Shown here: positions 38,606 through 48,667 of the stretch, piece after piece
Layout: every line of letters begins with the position of its first letter
How positions within the stretch are numbered: position 1 is the first letter of the stretch
From: Lachancea mirantina
Lineage: Eukaryota > Ascomycota > Saccharomycetes > Saccharomycetales > Saccharomycetaceae
DNA length: 64,000 bases
Direction of reading: 5' to 3'
NCBI GenBank assembly: GCA_900074745.1
Contig: LT598463.1
Location: 69,926 to 133,925, forward strand
Program-made: the position numbers and the translations under genes
The notes under the pieces: generated by a model
Seen by the model: only the letters and a program-made list of their open reading frames with translations
The model's database searches: none
What the model was told of the DNA's origin: nothing

Positions 38606-38809
38606 GCGTGCACGCGACTAGGACGTGGACAGGACGGTTCTACTATGTATCACGTGTAATCCATAAAGGGAACCCACGTGACGCGAAGCGTGTCGTTTTC
38701 CACGAGGCGTCGATGGGTCCTTTTTCCATAATAGTAATCTTGTAACGGTTAGCATTATTATATTCGACAGTAATTTGGTGAATCGAAGCTAGACGGGAAA
38801 GGTCGAGCC

Positions 38810-40624
38810 ATGAGCCAGCAGCAACCAGCCGAGATGAGTTACACGCTGCCAGGGGTCATGCACTACTTGCAGACCGAGTTCACGCGGAACGAAAGAGACA
38901 GAATCGCGTGGGAACTGGAGCGAAGCGAGATGAGGACAAGGATCGCGCAGCTGGAAGGTGAGAACCGGAGTTTGAAGTACGAGCTGATGCTTGCGAGGCC
39001 AGGCCACGATGTAGAGGACGGTGGTGGGGCGATTTCGGGTCCGGATACGATTAAGGAGCCCCTGCTGCTGAAATCCAGAATGGCACTCCAAGAGAATGTC
39101 AAGGAAATTGTTTACCTGTTGAAGAGCCGAAACGTGACTGAGGGCCTGCATGCGCTCAATGAGAGACAGGATTCGACGCATTTGCTAGAGCAATTGAATT
39201 TGGGCTCCAACGAGACAGCATCAGATCCAAATTGTGAGCAAGCCGCTGCAGCTGCTGCGACGACGAGGTATCCCGTGGGTCAGAATTCCGACGCAGGTAT
39301 CTTTGATAGTGCAGATGGTTCTGGATTTTCGCCCATTGAGGGCCCAATGGCGTCGTTTGACGGCGCTGCCGAGTCCAGCCTTGACTCGGACGCTGAGACC
39401 ATTGCAGACGGCGACGGTCAAGAATCCGAAGAAGGACGCATTGTGCCGCCCCGTGAGAACGTAGAAGCTAAAGCGGCTACAACCGCGGCCACGAGACCCC
39501 GTGCATCCTCTTTGTTTGCCACCAAAAGAGGCGCGCCAGCACCCAACATGGCCCTCCGCTGCCAACGTCTTAGATATCATCTGGCGCAGGTAGAGAATTT
39601 GGTAGTGTCTCAGTTCAACATGCTCTCGTACGCGCGTGACGGGCTTCTGAAGCATTGGATGATTGAGCCCAACCTGACCTGTAACGACAAATTGACCAAA
39701 AGTTTTCATGGACTTGCGCCCGTTGTCTCAGGTCTCTACTGGTTGGACTCTCAGAAATTTCTCTCTGTCGACAATGCGGGGCTCAAAGTGTGGTCAGTGA
39801 ACGAAAATGACCCGGTCACCGCCGTAGACGTTTTCGCCGGCGAATCGTGTGACGTTGTGTTCCAAGATATCCAAAGTCTCGATTTCAAAAGTAGTCGATT
39901 GGTCATTACTACTTCCGACGAAATCCAGGTGTGGGAGCTGGCGATCAGCTCAAATGAGCTAAAAATTGTGCCCAAACACAAGATTTCCGCCTCTGCCAGC
40001 ATTGCAGACGCCGTTTTGGGCATGACGGAGAATTCTTTGATCGCTCTCTACATGGAACCCCTCCATCTGGAAATTTACAACTTGAAAGGAGATACTCTTT
40101 TGGCCAACGTTGACCTTCAGGCAGAAATAAAAATCGAAAGTGATTTGTCCACGCCCAAAGTTGGCAAACTTTACTTAAACAAGCTCAGCTCGAAAATCCT
40201 CATCCAAGTGGGCGCGCATATCGCGGTTTACTCCTTTGATACAAAATCCATCGTCTTGAGCGAACGTTTGAATTCCTCTCCTACGGGGCTCGTCTTCAAA
40301 TCGCCAAAAGATTACATTGTTCTTGCATATAACAACGGCACCGTTGAGGTCCGAAGCACAAAGAATTTCCACGATACCCTGAAGAGATACAATCATTACG
40401 ACGATGAAAATGAATACGAAGACGAAAGCGGCAGTCAAGACGACAAGAGGGCTCAAAGCACAAACAGCAATTTAGCTGAGGAGGGAGAGGAGCTGGGGGA
40501 TCTCAGGCAGAGTTCTCATACGGGCGTTATAATTGACGTGACCGAAATAGACAAGATCCCAGTTATCGTATCTGGCGGTGATGATGGCATGATTAGGCTA
40601 GAAAGAGTTACGGAAAGCGCGTAA
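38810..40624 (+). CDS. FAR8: Far8, striatin-like STRIPAK subunit
   Basis: 604 residues. The N-terminus (10-65) has the striatin pattern [19 protein letters not shown] running into a coiled coil. A variable acidic and Ala-rich linker follows (about 140-245), then a C-terminal WD40-like region (about 285-600) with GVIIDVTEI...[11 protein letters not shown] at its end. In S. cerevisiae Far8 (YMR029C) joins Far3, 7, 9, 10 and 11, a phosphatase scaffold in pheromone arrest and TORC2 antagonism. Two CACGTG sites (38649, 38675) lie between TMA19 and this gene. Confidence 0.9.
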   Translation: MSQQQPAEMSYTLPGVMHYLQTEFTRNERDRIAWELERSEMRTRIAQLEGENRSLKYELMLARPGHDVEDGGGAISGPDTIKEPLLLKSRMALQENVKEIVYLLKSRNVTEGLHALNERQDSTHLLEQLNLGSNETASDPNCEQAAAAAATTRYPVGQNSDAGIFDSADGSGFSPIEGPMASFDGAAESSLDSDAETIADGDGQESEEGRIVPPRENVEAKAATTAATRPRASSLFATKRGAPAPNMALRCQRLRYHLAQVENLVVSQFNMLSYARDGLLKHWMIEPNLTCNDKLTKSFHGLAPVVSGLYWLDSQKFLSVDNAGLKVWSVNENDPVTAVDVFAGESCDVVFQDIQSLDFKSSRLVITTSDEIQVWELAISSNELKIVPKHKISASASIADAVLGMTENSLIALYMEPLHLEIYNLKGDTLLANVDLQAEIKIESDLSTPKVGKLYLNKLSSKILIQVGAHIAVYSFDTKSIVLSERLNSSPTGLVFKSPKDYIVLAYNNGTVEVRSTKNFHDTLKRYNHYDDENEYEDESGSQDDKRAQSTNSNLAEEGEELGDLRQSSHTGVIIDVTEIDKIPVIVSGGDDGMIRLERVTESA

Positions 40625-41030
40625 GCTCTCGATCTCATCACCTATACCGCATCTAATGCAAAAATTGGTCGGACTCAATCGAGAACCGATGCCTAACGAG
40701 ATATCACTTAAAAAGTGGTTCGCAATCTGAAGCGGAATTGCAGCACTGGGGCTCATACAAATTCTATATTAATGAGCCACATTCATCACAGAGCACAAAA
40801 CGACATCAAATGTCGTCGCCAGTGCGCCCAAAAGCTTCAAACAGAAGCTTCACATCAACAATTGGCTTTTTCGTAGATTCTAGTCATCACAGCATTTATT
40901 CTCACTATCTACGCAATGTCACTTTGAAAATTTGTCGATTGAGAACTAGTCTACTAGACCGATCAAGAGATACTGAAGGGTAAACAGTGTAGTCCGAGAT
41001 CGCTACAATTAGCGTCCTGAGCCACCAAAA
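40625..41030. promoter_or_regulatory. FAR8-NUP120 spacer
   Basis: About 400 bases with no gene or motif I can support. Confidence 0.35.
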
Positions 41031-44000
41031 ATGGAAATTGAATGCAATTTTTCGAAACTTGGAGTTCAGTTACACAGTCTTGACATCTCAAATAAGGATG
41101 ACAGGTTTGTTTATCTGTCATTGAATCCAGATGAGCCCGCAAACACTCTGGAGCTTATCAACAAGGTCAATTACTCAAATACTATTAAACTGTCGAATGA
41201 TGAATATATCTGCTACCAATTGTTGAATGATTACAAGACAGTAGCCATATATGCTCTGGGCGGTGTTTCTGGTGGGAAAACGGTTATAATTACGTTGCCA
41301 GAGGCAAGTTTGAATCAATGGCATACTTTCACAGTAAGAGAAATCCAACAGGAAGTGTCAATGGATTTAATTTTGGAACGCGGCATATTCTTGAATATGA
41401 AATTTCATGTTGATTGCATTTTATCGAAAACCAGACCGCTTCAAGATGACTGGTTCCGCATTTTCAACCCATACGATTTTACCGTGAGAAAACCACATTT
41501 ACTTCTCTCCGTGTCCGATACGTATTCGGTCGTTTTTCTCGAGGACGGGGGTCTTGTCGGCTTAACAAAAGTCGGAGCCGGCGATTCTCAAGATATACAT
41601 CCTGTTTTGTTCAACGATAACAGCTACCTCCAAAGCTTTACCAAATTGTTTTCAAGAAAAGAGCACTTTACGCAGAGCGTTGTTGTGAGCTGTGTGCTTT
41701 ACAAAGATCAATACTTGATAACACTTACTCAAAACTGCCGAATGAAAGTTTGGGATCTGTCTACTCAGGCTGTTGTTTATGAGCAGAATTTTTTGAATGA
41801 GGGAAAAGGTCACATGAGAGTATATGAGGTCGTGGGTCGTTTCCTCTGCATTTATAAAGACGTTCTGGTTGCATTTCTACCTTTGGGAAACGGTTTGTTT
41901 CAATTCATGAGTCTAGGTGTTGACCAAGATTCAAGATTTTATGCCAATTCTCGGGTGTCTATTTCTCCCAATTTGAGCGCTTCGTTCATATGGTCTCTTG
42001 TTGACATGAAGTTAAACCCATCTTATGATACTACACCCCCCAGCAACTCCATGGACTTGATTGTCATGTGGAAGAGCAACCGCACAGCGAAATTGCAGAC
42101 TTCTAAAGTAGATATGGCTTTGAAAGAGGCGAGACCCTGGTCGGAGCCAATCAATAGATCCATTACAGATTTGCAAACCGATCTAGACCTCCTCACTGAC
42201 GGAGATACCACGAAAGCTCTTTTAAATTTGAAATCACATTATGCTCCGTCTCTCTTTGCAATGGCTCAAAGAATGCTAAGTGAAAATGGAATGCTCATAA
42301 GTCCGAATTCTCAGCATACACAAGAATATCTTATCGCATTGGAAACTGTGCTTAAGGACCTCAAGAAGCACAATGATGAACCAACGTCCTTAATGTTATA
42401 TCAACAGGGCCTTGTGGTAGTAAATTGTCTTGGTTTGTTTTCCCATGCGCTCTACAGGACCCACACAGATGCTGAGCAGTTATACTACCGTTTGGGTTTT
42501 TCGAGCTCTCAGGAGGTCACAAATGACCTAGAGAAGTACTTGAGAGTCGTGCATGGTTTTAGTCGCACGCTCTCGACGTCTTTACTTGCCAAAGTCTCTG
42601 ATGCTTTAGCTGAAGTCGTTAGTACAAATTCCGTGGGTGAGGGGCCTTTAAAAGAAGGTCTCGCGAGAATCTTTGTTGACCATCTCGATAGACAGTTCGA
42701 AATGGCCAATTTAAAAAAGCTTTTTGAAGAGCTTAACGATCTTGATGTTGTGAATGCTTTGAAAGGTTTCATCAAGAAATATTTGGAGCTTCCGATTGCA
42801 CCAGATACGCTAATCAATGCCATAAAATCTGACAATTTTATAAAAGTTTCCATCATTGAAGGCATCCATCAAATTATATTGGCTCAACACCAATTCACAT
42901 TGGAAATCTTGTTGACTTTTGCATTCATGGATTTTGAATACAAGATAATACATGAGCCGTTGCAAACGTTATTGACTATGCACTACAAGCAATGCCTATG
43001 GGTCAAGCTTTACCGCCTAAATAAAGGCTTTCTGGCAGCTGAACTACTCAAAAGAGTCACGAAGTTAGGTCATGGCGCTAAATTTGTGTCTTATGAAGAT
43101 TTACAGAACTTATTGGACGTCATTTTAACTGAATTTTATGAAATGCCAGTGTCCCCGAACGGGCTTTTTATTGAATTTTTTGACCGATACATTGTTTCTG
43201 GAGAGGTGGGAAAGCCCGAAGCCGAGCTCTTTCTTTCTACGGTGCAGCGTACTTTATACATAAAGGGAAATGCGGCTCATGAATTCATGATGGCCTTGTC
43301 TCTCTTCATGTGCGGTCATTATGGTACTTCTTTTGAATTCTTCCAAAAGCACAATTACCCCGATTGTTTACCAAAAGAGCTTCCCGATACACTTTTTGTT
43401 CCTCTTCAAAAAGACTCTCATCTGTGGAGAGAAGTTATCCAATCTTTTAAACTCAAATACAAGCAGTCTGCTTATTTCTACCATCTCTCAAAGATGTATT
43501 CCCGCGCAGGTAGCTTTGATTACGCTTTGAGATGTATCAAGAAGTCTATCAAATTATCAACTGATTTTGATGACTTAGGTGAGCCAATGTCTTACAAGAT
43601 CCTTCAGTTATGCCAATATGTTGACATGCTTGTCATTTTTGAAGACCTTAATGAAGTGGTGAGCGTACTGAAATGCAGCCCGGATATTCTCGATGAAAAG
43701 CTCAGAGGCTCCTATTATGAAACCCTTCTGTCGAGCGCACATCATCGTGATAGATTTTTCGGCACAATACTGGACTGCTGTGTGCGGGCTGGAGATAAAC
43801 TTTTCCTGCCATTTGCAGATTTTTGCATTATTGATCACCTTTTGAAAAATCAATGCAAGCCCGGTGACTGGATTGCATTCAAAAAATTATTCAGCTTTCG
43901 GTTTGCAAATTTGCACGATCGGAAGGCCGCCGAGGCTATGTATGAGTTTATCAGAAGCAGCGCAGATGTCGAATTGAAAGAGAGAGCGTATTTGATCATT

Positions 44001-44111
44001 TTGAACATTTTGAACAGTTTAGCAAAAGTGGAAGATAGATGGATCCTCAGTGAAGGCGGGCTCGTAACTGCTGCCACTTTACAATCAGAACGCGAAATAT
44101 TACTTCATTAA
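41031..44111 (+). CDS. NUP120: Nup120, Y-complex nucleoporin
   Basis: 1026 residues (1037 in S. cerevisiae YKL057C). An N-terminal beta-propeller region (about 1-395) is followed by an alpha-helical solenoid (about 395-1026), rich in Leu and Phe. Nup120 is the Nup160 orthologue at the tip of the Nup84 Y-complex that scaffolds the nuclear pore. The start is the first ATG and there is no intron. It converges tightly on TAP42 (67 bases between the stops). Confidence 0.94.
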   Translation: MEIECNFSKLGVQLHSLDISNKDDRFVYLSLNPDEPANTLELINKVNYSNTIKLSNDEYICYQLLNDYKTVAIYALGGVSGGKTVIITLPEASLNQWHTFTVREIQQEVSMDLILERGIFLNMKFHVDCILSKTRPLQDDWFRIFNPYDFTVRKPHLLLSVSDTYSVVFLEDGGLVGLTKVGAGDSQDIHPVLFNDNSYLQSFTKLFSRKEHFTQSVVVSCVLYKDQYLITLTQNCRMKVWDLSTQAVVYEQNFLNEGKGHMRVYEVVGRFLCIYKDVLVAFLPLGNGLFQFMSLGVDQDSRFYANSRVSISPNLSASFIWSLVDMKLNPSYDTTPPSNSMDLIVMWKSNRTAKLQTSKVDMALKEARPWSEPINRSITDLQTDLDLLTDGDTTKALLNLKSHYAPSLFAMAQRMLSENGMLISPNSQHTQEYLIALETVLKDLKKHNDEPTSLMLYQQGLVVVNCLGLFSHALYRTHTDAEQLYYRLGFSSSQEVTNDLEKYLRVVHGFSRTLSTSLLAKVSDALAEVVSTNSVGEGPLKEGLARIFVDHLDRQFEMANLKKLFEELNDLDVVNALKGFIKKYLELPIAPDTLINAIKSDNFIKVSIIEGIHQIILAQHQFTLEILLTFAFMDFEYKIIHEPLQTLLTMHYKQCLWVKLYRLNKGFLAAELLKRVTKLGHGAKFVSYEDLQNLLDVILTEFYEMPVSPNGLFIEFFDRYIVSGEVGKPEAELFLSTVQRTLYIKGNAAHEFMMALSLFMCGHYGTSFEFFQKHNYPDCLPKELPDTLFVPLQKDSHLWREVIQSFKLKYKQSAYFYHLSKMYSRAGSFDYALRCIKKSIKLSTDFDDLGEPMSYKILQLCQYVDMLVIFEDLNEVVSVLKCSPDILDEKLRGSYYETLLSSAHHRDRFFGTILDCCVRAGDKLFLPFADFCIIDHLLKNQCKPGDWIAFKKLFSFRFANLHDRKAAEAMYEFIRSSADVELKERAYLIILNILNSLAKVEDRWILSEGGLVTAATLQSEREILLH

Positions 44112-44178
44112 TAATATATAAGATCAACTAATTTTACGTCATTGATTCTTGTCGTTTCAAATCTAATGTTATAGGCTA

Positions 44179-45261
44179 TTAGCCGCGATTGAGTGTATTT
44201 CCGCTCCCCTTTGGATTTGCTTCTGTAAATGCGTCCCACTCTCTTGCTTTGTAGGTTTGTTTATCGTTCCACGCTTCGTCGTCCTCGTCTTCCTCAAGCT
44301 TTGGTTCCGCACCTCCTTCCAAGACTCGGCCGCTTTCAAATTCTTTCTCAAGAAATTCTTCCACGGACATTGTTGGAGCGTACTGCCCATATCCAAAGAC
44401 TTTATTCTTACTTTTAGATCGATCATCCACCAAAGTGAATGTTCGTAATACTTTCCCAGATTTCGACAGTAATGGTCTGTTTAAAACTTCCACTTTTTCC
44501 GTGTAACCTTCTTCATTCAGTGGAACGTTTGATACATCAGTCTGCTCGATTTGCTCTTGAGGTGCCGATATGAAATTAGAGAGGAGCTCGATTTCTGACA
44601 AGTTCTGTTCAACTTCAGAAAAGGCCCTGTAGGACAAGTCTCTAAGTTGGTCCACATACAGGTCTCGCAAAATTTCATCATGCTGACCTTCCGTGGCCAT
44701 ACGAGCCTCCAGAGCAGAAATCTGGGCAGCAAGGGATGTCGATTTCTGGTGCAATTCAATTTTCTGTTGTCGTCTCATTTGAGCACCTTTTATGTCCTTG
44801 GAATCGGAAGGTTGTGAATACAGTTCTTGCAACGTAGGACTATACGTTGATTCAAAGTTGTCGATCTTCTTATGTAACAAAGAGTCCAATATCTCATAAT
44901 CTGCCAAAGAAACCAAAAACTGGATATCCAGTTGTACCGATTTGTGGAGGAATTTCTGCCGAATTGCAGCACGATCTTTGCTGTTTGAAAGCTGTGTAGC
45001 TTGTTTTCTCGCGATGCATGACGCTAAATAATAATCCAAAGCCAAAAGTGGCAAGGAAGCGGTGGCAACGTCTTCCAAAGTTTCATTACTGCTGAACAAT
45101 GCAAGCGTAGTTTGAACGCTCTTTTTCAAGTCCAAAAATTCACCTATGACAGAGGTTAGACCAGCTTGATACTCGGTGGAATCCTGTCTCAGCGAACTGA
45201 AACAAATTTCCCTCTCATGTCGGTTCACTAGACCTCGATACTGCTCTTTAACCGACGTCAT
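44179..45261 (-). CDS. TAP42: Tap42, PP2A regulatory protein (alpha4 family)
   Basis: 360 residues (366 in S. cerevisiae YMR028W). The helical N-terminal TPR-like domain is about 1-230 (YYLASCIARKQA region), followed by FVYLKDLNRP-type residues (here EVLNRPLLSKSGKVLRTFTLV), the conserved C-terminal VFGYGQYAPTMSVEEFLEKE and an acidic end. Tap42 binds the catalytic subunits of PP2A and Sit4 under TORC1 control. Confidence 0.95.
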   Translation of the reverse strand: MTSVKEQYRGLVNRHEREICFSSLRQDSTEYQAGLTSVIGEFLDLKKSVQTTLALFSSNETLEDVATASLPLLALDYYLASCIARKQATQLSNSKDRAAIRQKFLHKSVQLDIQFLVSLADYEILDSLLHKKIDNFESTYSPTLQELYSQPSDSKDIKGAQMRRQQKIELHQKSTSLAAQISALEARMATEGQHDEILRDLYVDQLRDLSYRAFSEVEQNLSEIELLSNFISAPQEQIEQTDVSNVPLNEEGYTEKVEVLNRPLLSKSGKVLRTFTLVDDRSKSKNKVFGYGQYAPTMSVEEFLEKEFESGRVLEGGAEPKLEEDEDDEAWNDKQTYKAREWDAFTEANPKGSGNTLNRG

Positions 45262-45451
45262 CTTGTTTTCAAAGGTTAATGATACCAGAGGCCCCTCTGA
45301 AATTTTCCAGATATTACCATATATTCTCTAAAATTCAAATACCTGACTATATAATACCTACATCAAGGACCCCTAAGGACCCTTACGACCCTTGATCCCT
45401 TCCAGTTAACGAAACAAGCGCTTAACACGTTATACTATTCGATCAATTCAT

Positions 45452-45799
45452 TTATTCGCCGGTTTTCTTAGAGTTACATGCCACAATTCTTAGTTTATCC
45501 ACGACAAGGTTATTACCTTTGATATCATCCGTTTGATCGACTTTGACGCTGCAATTTTCAATAATGAAGGTCCAAACGTCGTCGCAAAAGCGGTATGTAT
45601 GTAGATGGCCCTTAAACGTCAATTTGGCCTCAGTTTTGTCCTTAAGTGCTTCGGCCACTACACGATCAAAAGTATCCAAAACTCGCATTGCTAAAGACGC
45701 CTCGATACGACCATCACTGATTAACGCATCTAACGCGTCGACCAAAGTTGCCCCCACGGTGCTTCGACGGTAAAGCTCGTAGTATCCAGATGCACTCAT
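45452..45799 (-). CDS. TOA2: Toa2, TFIIA small subunit
   Basis: 115 residues (122 in S. cerevisiae YKL058W). It has GYYELYRRSTVG, LISDGRIEASLAMRVLDTFD in the four-helix bundle and FCDDVWTFIIENC in the beta-barrel half, ending VVDKLRIVACNSKK. It pairs with Toa1 to stabilise TBP on TATA DNA. It lies upstream of TAP42 on the same strand with 190 bases between. The variable loop before VVDKLRI is shorter than in S. cerevisiae. Confidence 0.97.
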   Translation of the reverse strand: MSASGYYELYRRSTVGATLVDALDALISDGRIEASLAMRVLDTFDRVVAEALKDKTEAKLTFKGHLHTYRFCDDVWTFIIENCSVKVDQTDDIKGNNLVVDKLRIVACNSKKTGE

Positions 45800-46037
45800 T
45801 GGTTTGTTGATCAGTGATGGAGATTGTTATAGTTGAAAAGTAGATGAAATTTCAAGATTAGATGAACGAAGAAACAGGTTGAAGGAAAGTGGAAAGTAAG
45901 CCAGGTGAGGTGATTTAATCGTTATTTGATCCTTCAGAGTTTATACCACGAATAGGGATTGTATCACAATCAAGTGTATAAGGAACCACCTCTGATTTTT
46001 ATTCAGTGTTGGAGGATAAGACAACCTCTCTATTGCA

Positions 46038-47225
46038 ATGTCAAGCACAATATTCTACAAGTTTCGATCGCAGAAGGGCAACTTGAGGATTTTATTCGAT
46101 GGGACAGGTATCACTGTATTTGATTTGAAACGTGAAATAATTCAGGAAAATGGGCTCGGCGATGGTACGGATTTCCAGTTGCGTCTTTATAATCCAGACA
46201 CAAGCGAAGAACTTGAAGACGACGCCCAAGTCATTTCAAGATCCTCAAGCGTCGAAGTAAGGCGATCACCGGCTGTCAAAGCTAATGGACTCAATGGGAA
46301 AATTTCCATAGGAAATGCGACAAGATACGTGACAGGCAAACCCAGAGTTGTGAAAACGACTCATAGTAATGGAACCACGACTTCAAGTATCAATACAGCA
46401 GGTATGAGTGAAGAAGATGCCATTGCGGCGATGTTTGCCAACCAAGAGAATCAATGGCAACAAACTCAGCAAGAAATGTCTTCGGCTACTCCCGTTTTCC
46501 ACAGACCCAACGCTGCGATGCAAGATGAGGGACCTCCCCCGCCTGGCTACATGTGTTACAGATGCGGTGGTAGAGATCATTGGATTAAAAACTGTCCAAC
46601 AAACTCTGATCCAAACTATGAAGGCAAAAGAATCAGGCGGACGACTGGTATTCCCAAAAAGTTTTTAAAATCGGTTGAGGTCGATCCAAGTACGATAACA
46701 CCGGAGGAGATGGCGCAACGGAAAATTATGGTTACAGATGACGGGAATTTCGTCGTACAGGTGGCGGACGAACATTCGTGGGAAGATTATCAGAGAAAGC
46801 AGCAGTCAAGGTCTCTGAATAAGGACGATGCCGTTTGGGAAAAGAACCATTTTTCAGATTTACCACCAGAATTGACGTGCCCTATCACTGGAGGCTTGTT
46901 AAGAAATCCAGTGAAAACGAAATGTTGTAAAAAGTTCTTTTCGAAGCAGGCTCTAGAGGATACACTGGTAGAGAATGACTTTGTATGTCCGGTATGTGGA
47001 GAAACGGATGTTCTTCTAGATTCTTTAGAGCCTGACTCTGAAAAGGAAGAAGAAGTGCGCAAGTTTTTGAGCGAGCGTGGTGTCAAGAGAGGTACAGATA
47101 TCGAAGTTGATGGCGATGCGAAAAAACTTAAATTACCAATGCCGGTTCCACCCTTTGGCATGCCCTTCCCTATGTTCCCTATGCCATTCTTGTCAAATAT
47201 GGCCCCCACTCAAAAGAAGGAATAA
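46038..47225 (+). CDS. MPE1: Mpe1, cleavage and polyadenylation factor subunit
   Basis: 395 residues. A ubiquitin-like DWNN domain (about 4-75), a CCHC zinc knuckle CYRCGGRDHWIKNC (about 172-185), a RING/U-box region (about 280-325, CPITGGLLRNPV...CCKKFF...FVCPVCGE) and a Met/Pro/Phe-rich tail. It senses the polyadenylation signal and activates the CPF endonuclease. S. cerevisiae MPE1 (YKL059C) is 441 residues; the tail here is shorter. It converges on the YMR027W homologue with 56 bases between the stops. Confidence 0.96.
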   Translation: MSSTIFYKFRSQKGNLRILFDGTGITVFDLKREIIQENGLGDGTDFQLRLYNPDTSEELEDDAQVISRSSSVEVRRSPAVKANGLNGKISIGNATRYVTGKPRVVKTTHSNGTTTSSINTAGMSEEDAIAAMFANQENQWQQTQQEMSSATPVFHRPNAAMQDEGPPPPGYMCYRCGGRDHWIKNCPTNSDPNYEGKRIRRTTGIPKKFLKSVEVDPSTITPEEMAQRKIMVTDDGNFVVQVADEHSWEDYQRKQQSRSLNKDDAVWEKNHFSDLPPELTCPITGGLLRNPVKTKCCKKFFSKQALEDTLVENDFVCPVCGETDVLLDSLEPDSEKEEEVRKFLSERGVKRGTDIEVDGDAKKLKLPMPVPPFGMPFPMFPMPFLSNMAPTQKKE

Positions 47226-47281
47226 TCAATTACAAAAATGAGGATTGAGTTATATACGATTATGTATAAAAGGTGTATTAA

Positions 47282-48667
47282 TTACTTTTGCTGACCATCG
47301 CAGAAACATATGACGGCATATTTGCCGCTTGAAGACCACCAGGAAGATGGCTCGCTGGGTTTCTCGGTTTTCCAGACCTGGCACAATTTTTCATCACATC
47401 CAGGTGGCAAGTCAACAACAACATCGGCTTTACAAGTTCTTAAACTCAATGATTTAATACCATTTTTCGCTAGGGGGCCTATAGCTGTGGACCAAGCCGT
47501 TGTCCGAGGCCAGTTTCTGTCACCAGTAAGTTTGCGATAGTTTAAATCTCCTTTGAAAATGACGAGATCGCTCTTCAAGAAGTCCTTGTGGATCTCTGCG
47601 CCATGGTATTTAGTCTCGGAGGCATCCAAATTCCAGTAGTCAAGGTCCAATGACCAAAATGAATCTTGCGTAAAAACGATCTTGCCTGCATCCACATAGG
47701 ATTCAATTGATCGCACAAGAAAGTCAAGACCTTCACGAGCTGCCTTTGCATTGCTCCCCAATGACGTGAGATCGAAAAAAGTTGGGCTTTTGAGGTCATC
47801 AAGCAATTCATGGAAATCGCGAATTCTGCAATCACTGACCATATACGGAATGTCTTTAGCGTGGAAATTGCAGAGTTCGGTCACACCGGTGTCTAGCAAA
47901 AACAGGGCAAGCATGAGATCCGCGTAAACTTCGAATCCGGAGTTGTCCAAAACGAAATCGACACGTTTGTTCGAGGCACCCAATAAGTGTTTCCAAGCGA
48001 CAGCAGTGTCGTTGACAATAATCTTAGACTCAGAGGCCTTTCTGGCTTCTGCACCTTGAATGGATTTGATGTCCTCGAGGGTCGCGTTGGTGAGTAGTGA
48101 GAGATCGGTGGCATTTCCCCACAACGAAATCTCGACGAACTCCTTGAACAGGATTTCAAGCATCTCTTGATCGGCGCCATTTAGCTGGGTTTTCAAGTTT
48201 TTATAGCGGATTGCAAGCTCGACTACACCAAACAAGGACGAGTGGAACGTGGACTGCTTTAGACGGTTGAAAATATCAAACTCGCGCCAGGAATTGAACG
48301 CTTGAAAAAGCACGTTCATGCGCCTGTACAGGTACACCTCGCAAAAAAGCCAGCCGCCGGTCAACCACGTCTGTGGGGCCGCGGAGATGACTTCGTTGAA
48401 CGAGCCGGGCACTTGCGCAAACTGGGTTTCGCGGGCGGAAAAGGGTCTAATTTCTTCGTCGTTTTGGATCTCACTTTTCAACGCGACCAAACCCTTCTTG
48501 ATCGTCTCTCCGTCGCGATAATGCTGCGAAGTCGCATCTAGCGATTTCAATTCGGTCTCTAAATCGTCAATTGCGTTTGTCACAATGATCGGCCATCTGA
48601 CGTGGGCCGTGTATGCGCCAAACGTGTCTTTGTCGTTATTCTTGAAAACTTCTGGTAGCTGAGCCAT
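47282..48667 (-). CDS. YMR027W-like damage-control phosphatase (ARMT1/DUF89 family)
   Basis: 461 residues (470 in S. cerevisiae YMR027W). The DUF89 signature is visible: [22 protein letters not shown] with the metal-binding Asp/Asn pair. C-terminal residues include [14 protein letters not shown] and AVICF. Members hydrolyse phosphometabolites such as fructose-1-phosphate with a metal ion; the S. cerevisiae protein is reported as such a phosphatase, and substrate preference here is inferred. This is the last gene of the XI/XIII-related block. Confidence 0.93.
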   Translation of the reverse strand: MAQLPEVFKNNDKDTFGAYTAHVRWPIIVTNAIDDLETELKSLDATSQHYRDGETIKKGLVALKSEIQNDEEIRPFSARETQFAQVPGSFNEVISAAPQTWLTGGWLFCEVYLYRRMNVLFQAFNSWREFDIFNRLKQSTFHSSLFGVVELAIRYKNLKTQLNGADQEMLEILFKEFVEISLWGNATDLSLLTNATLEDIKSIQGAEARKASESKIIVNDTAVAWKHLLGASNKRVDFVLDNSGFEVYADLMLALFLLDTGVTELCNFHAKDIPYMVSDCRIRDFHELLDDLKSPTFFDLTSLGSNAKAAREGLDFLVRSIESYVDAGKIVFTQDSFWSLDLDYWNLDASETKYHGAEIHKDFLKSDLVIFKGDLNYRKLTGDRNWPRTTAWSTAIGPLAKNGIKSLSLRTCKADVVVDLPPGCDEKLCQVWKTEKPSEPSSWWSSSGKYAVICFCDGQQK

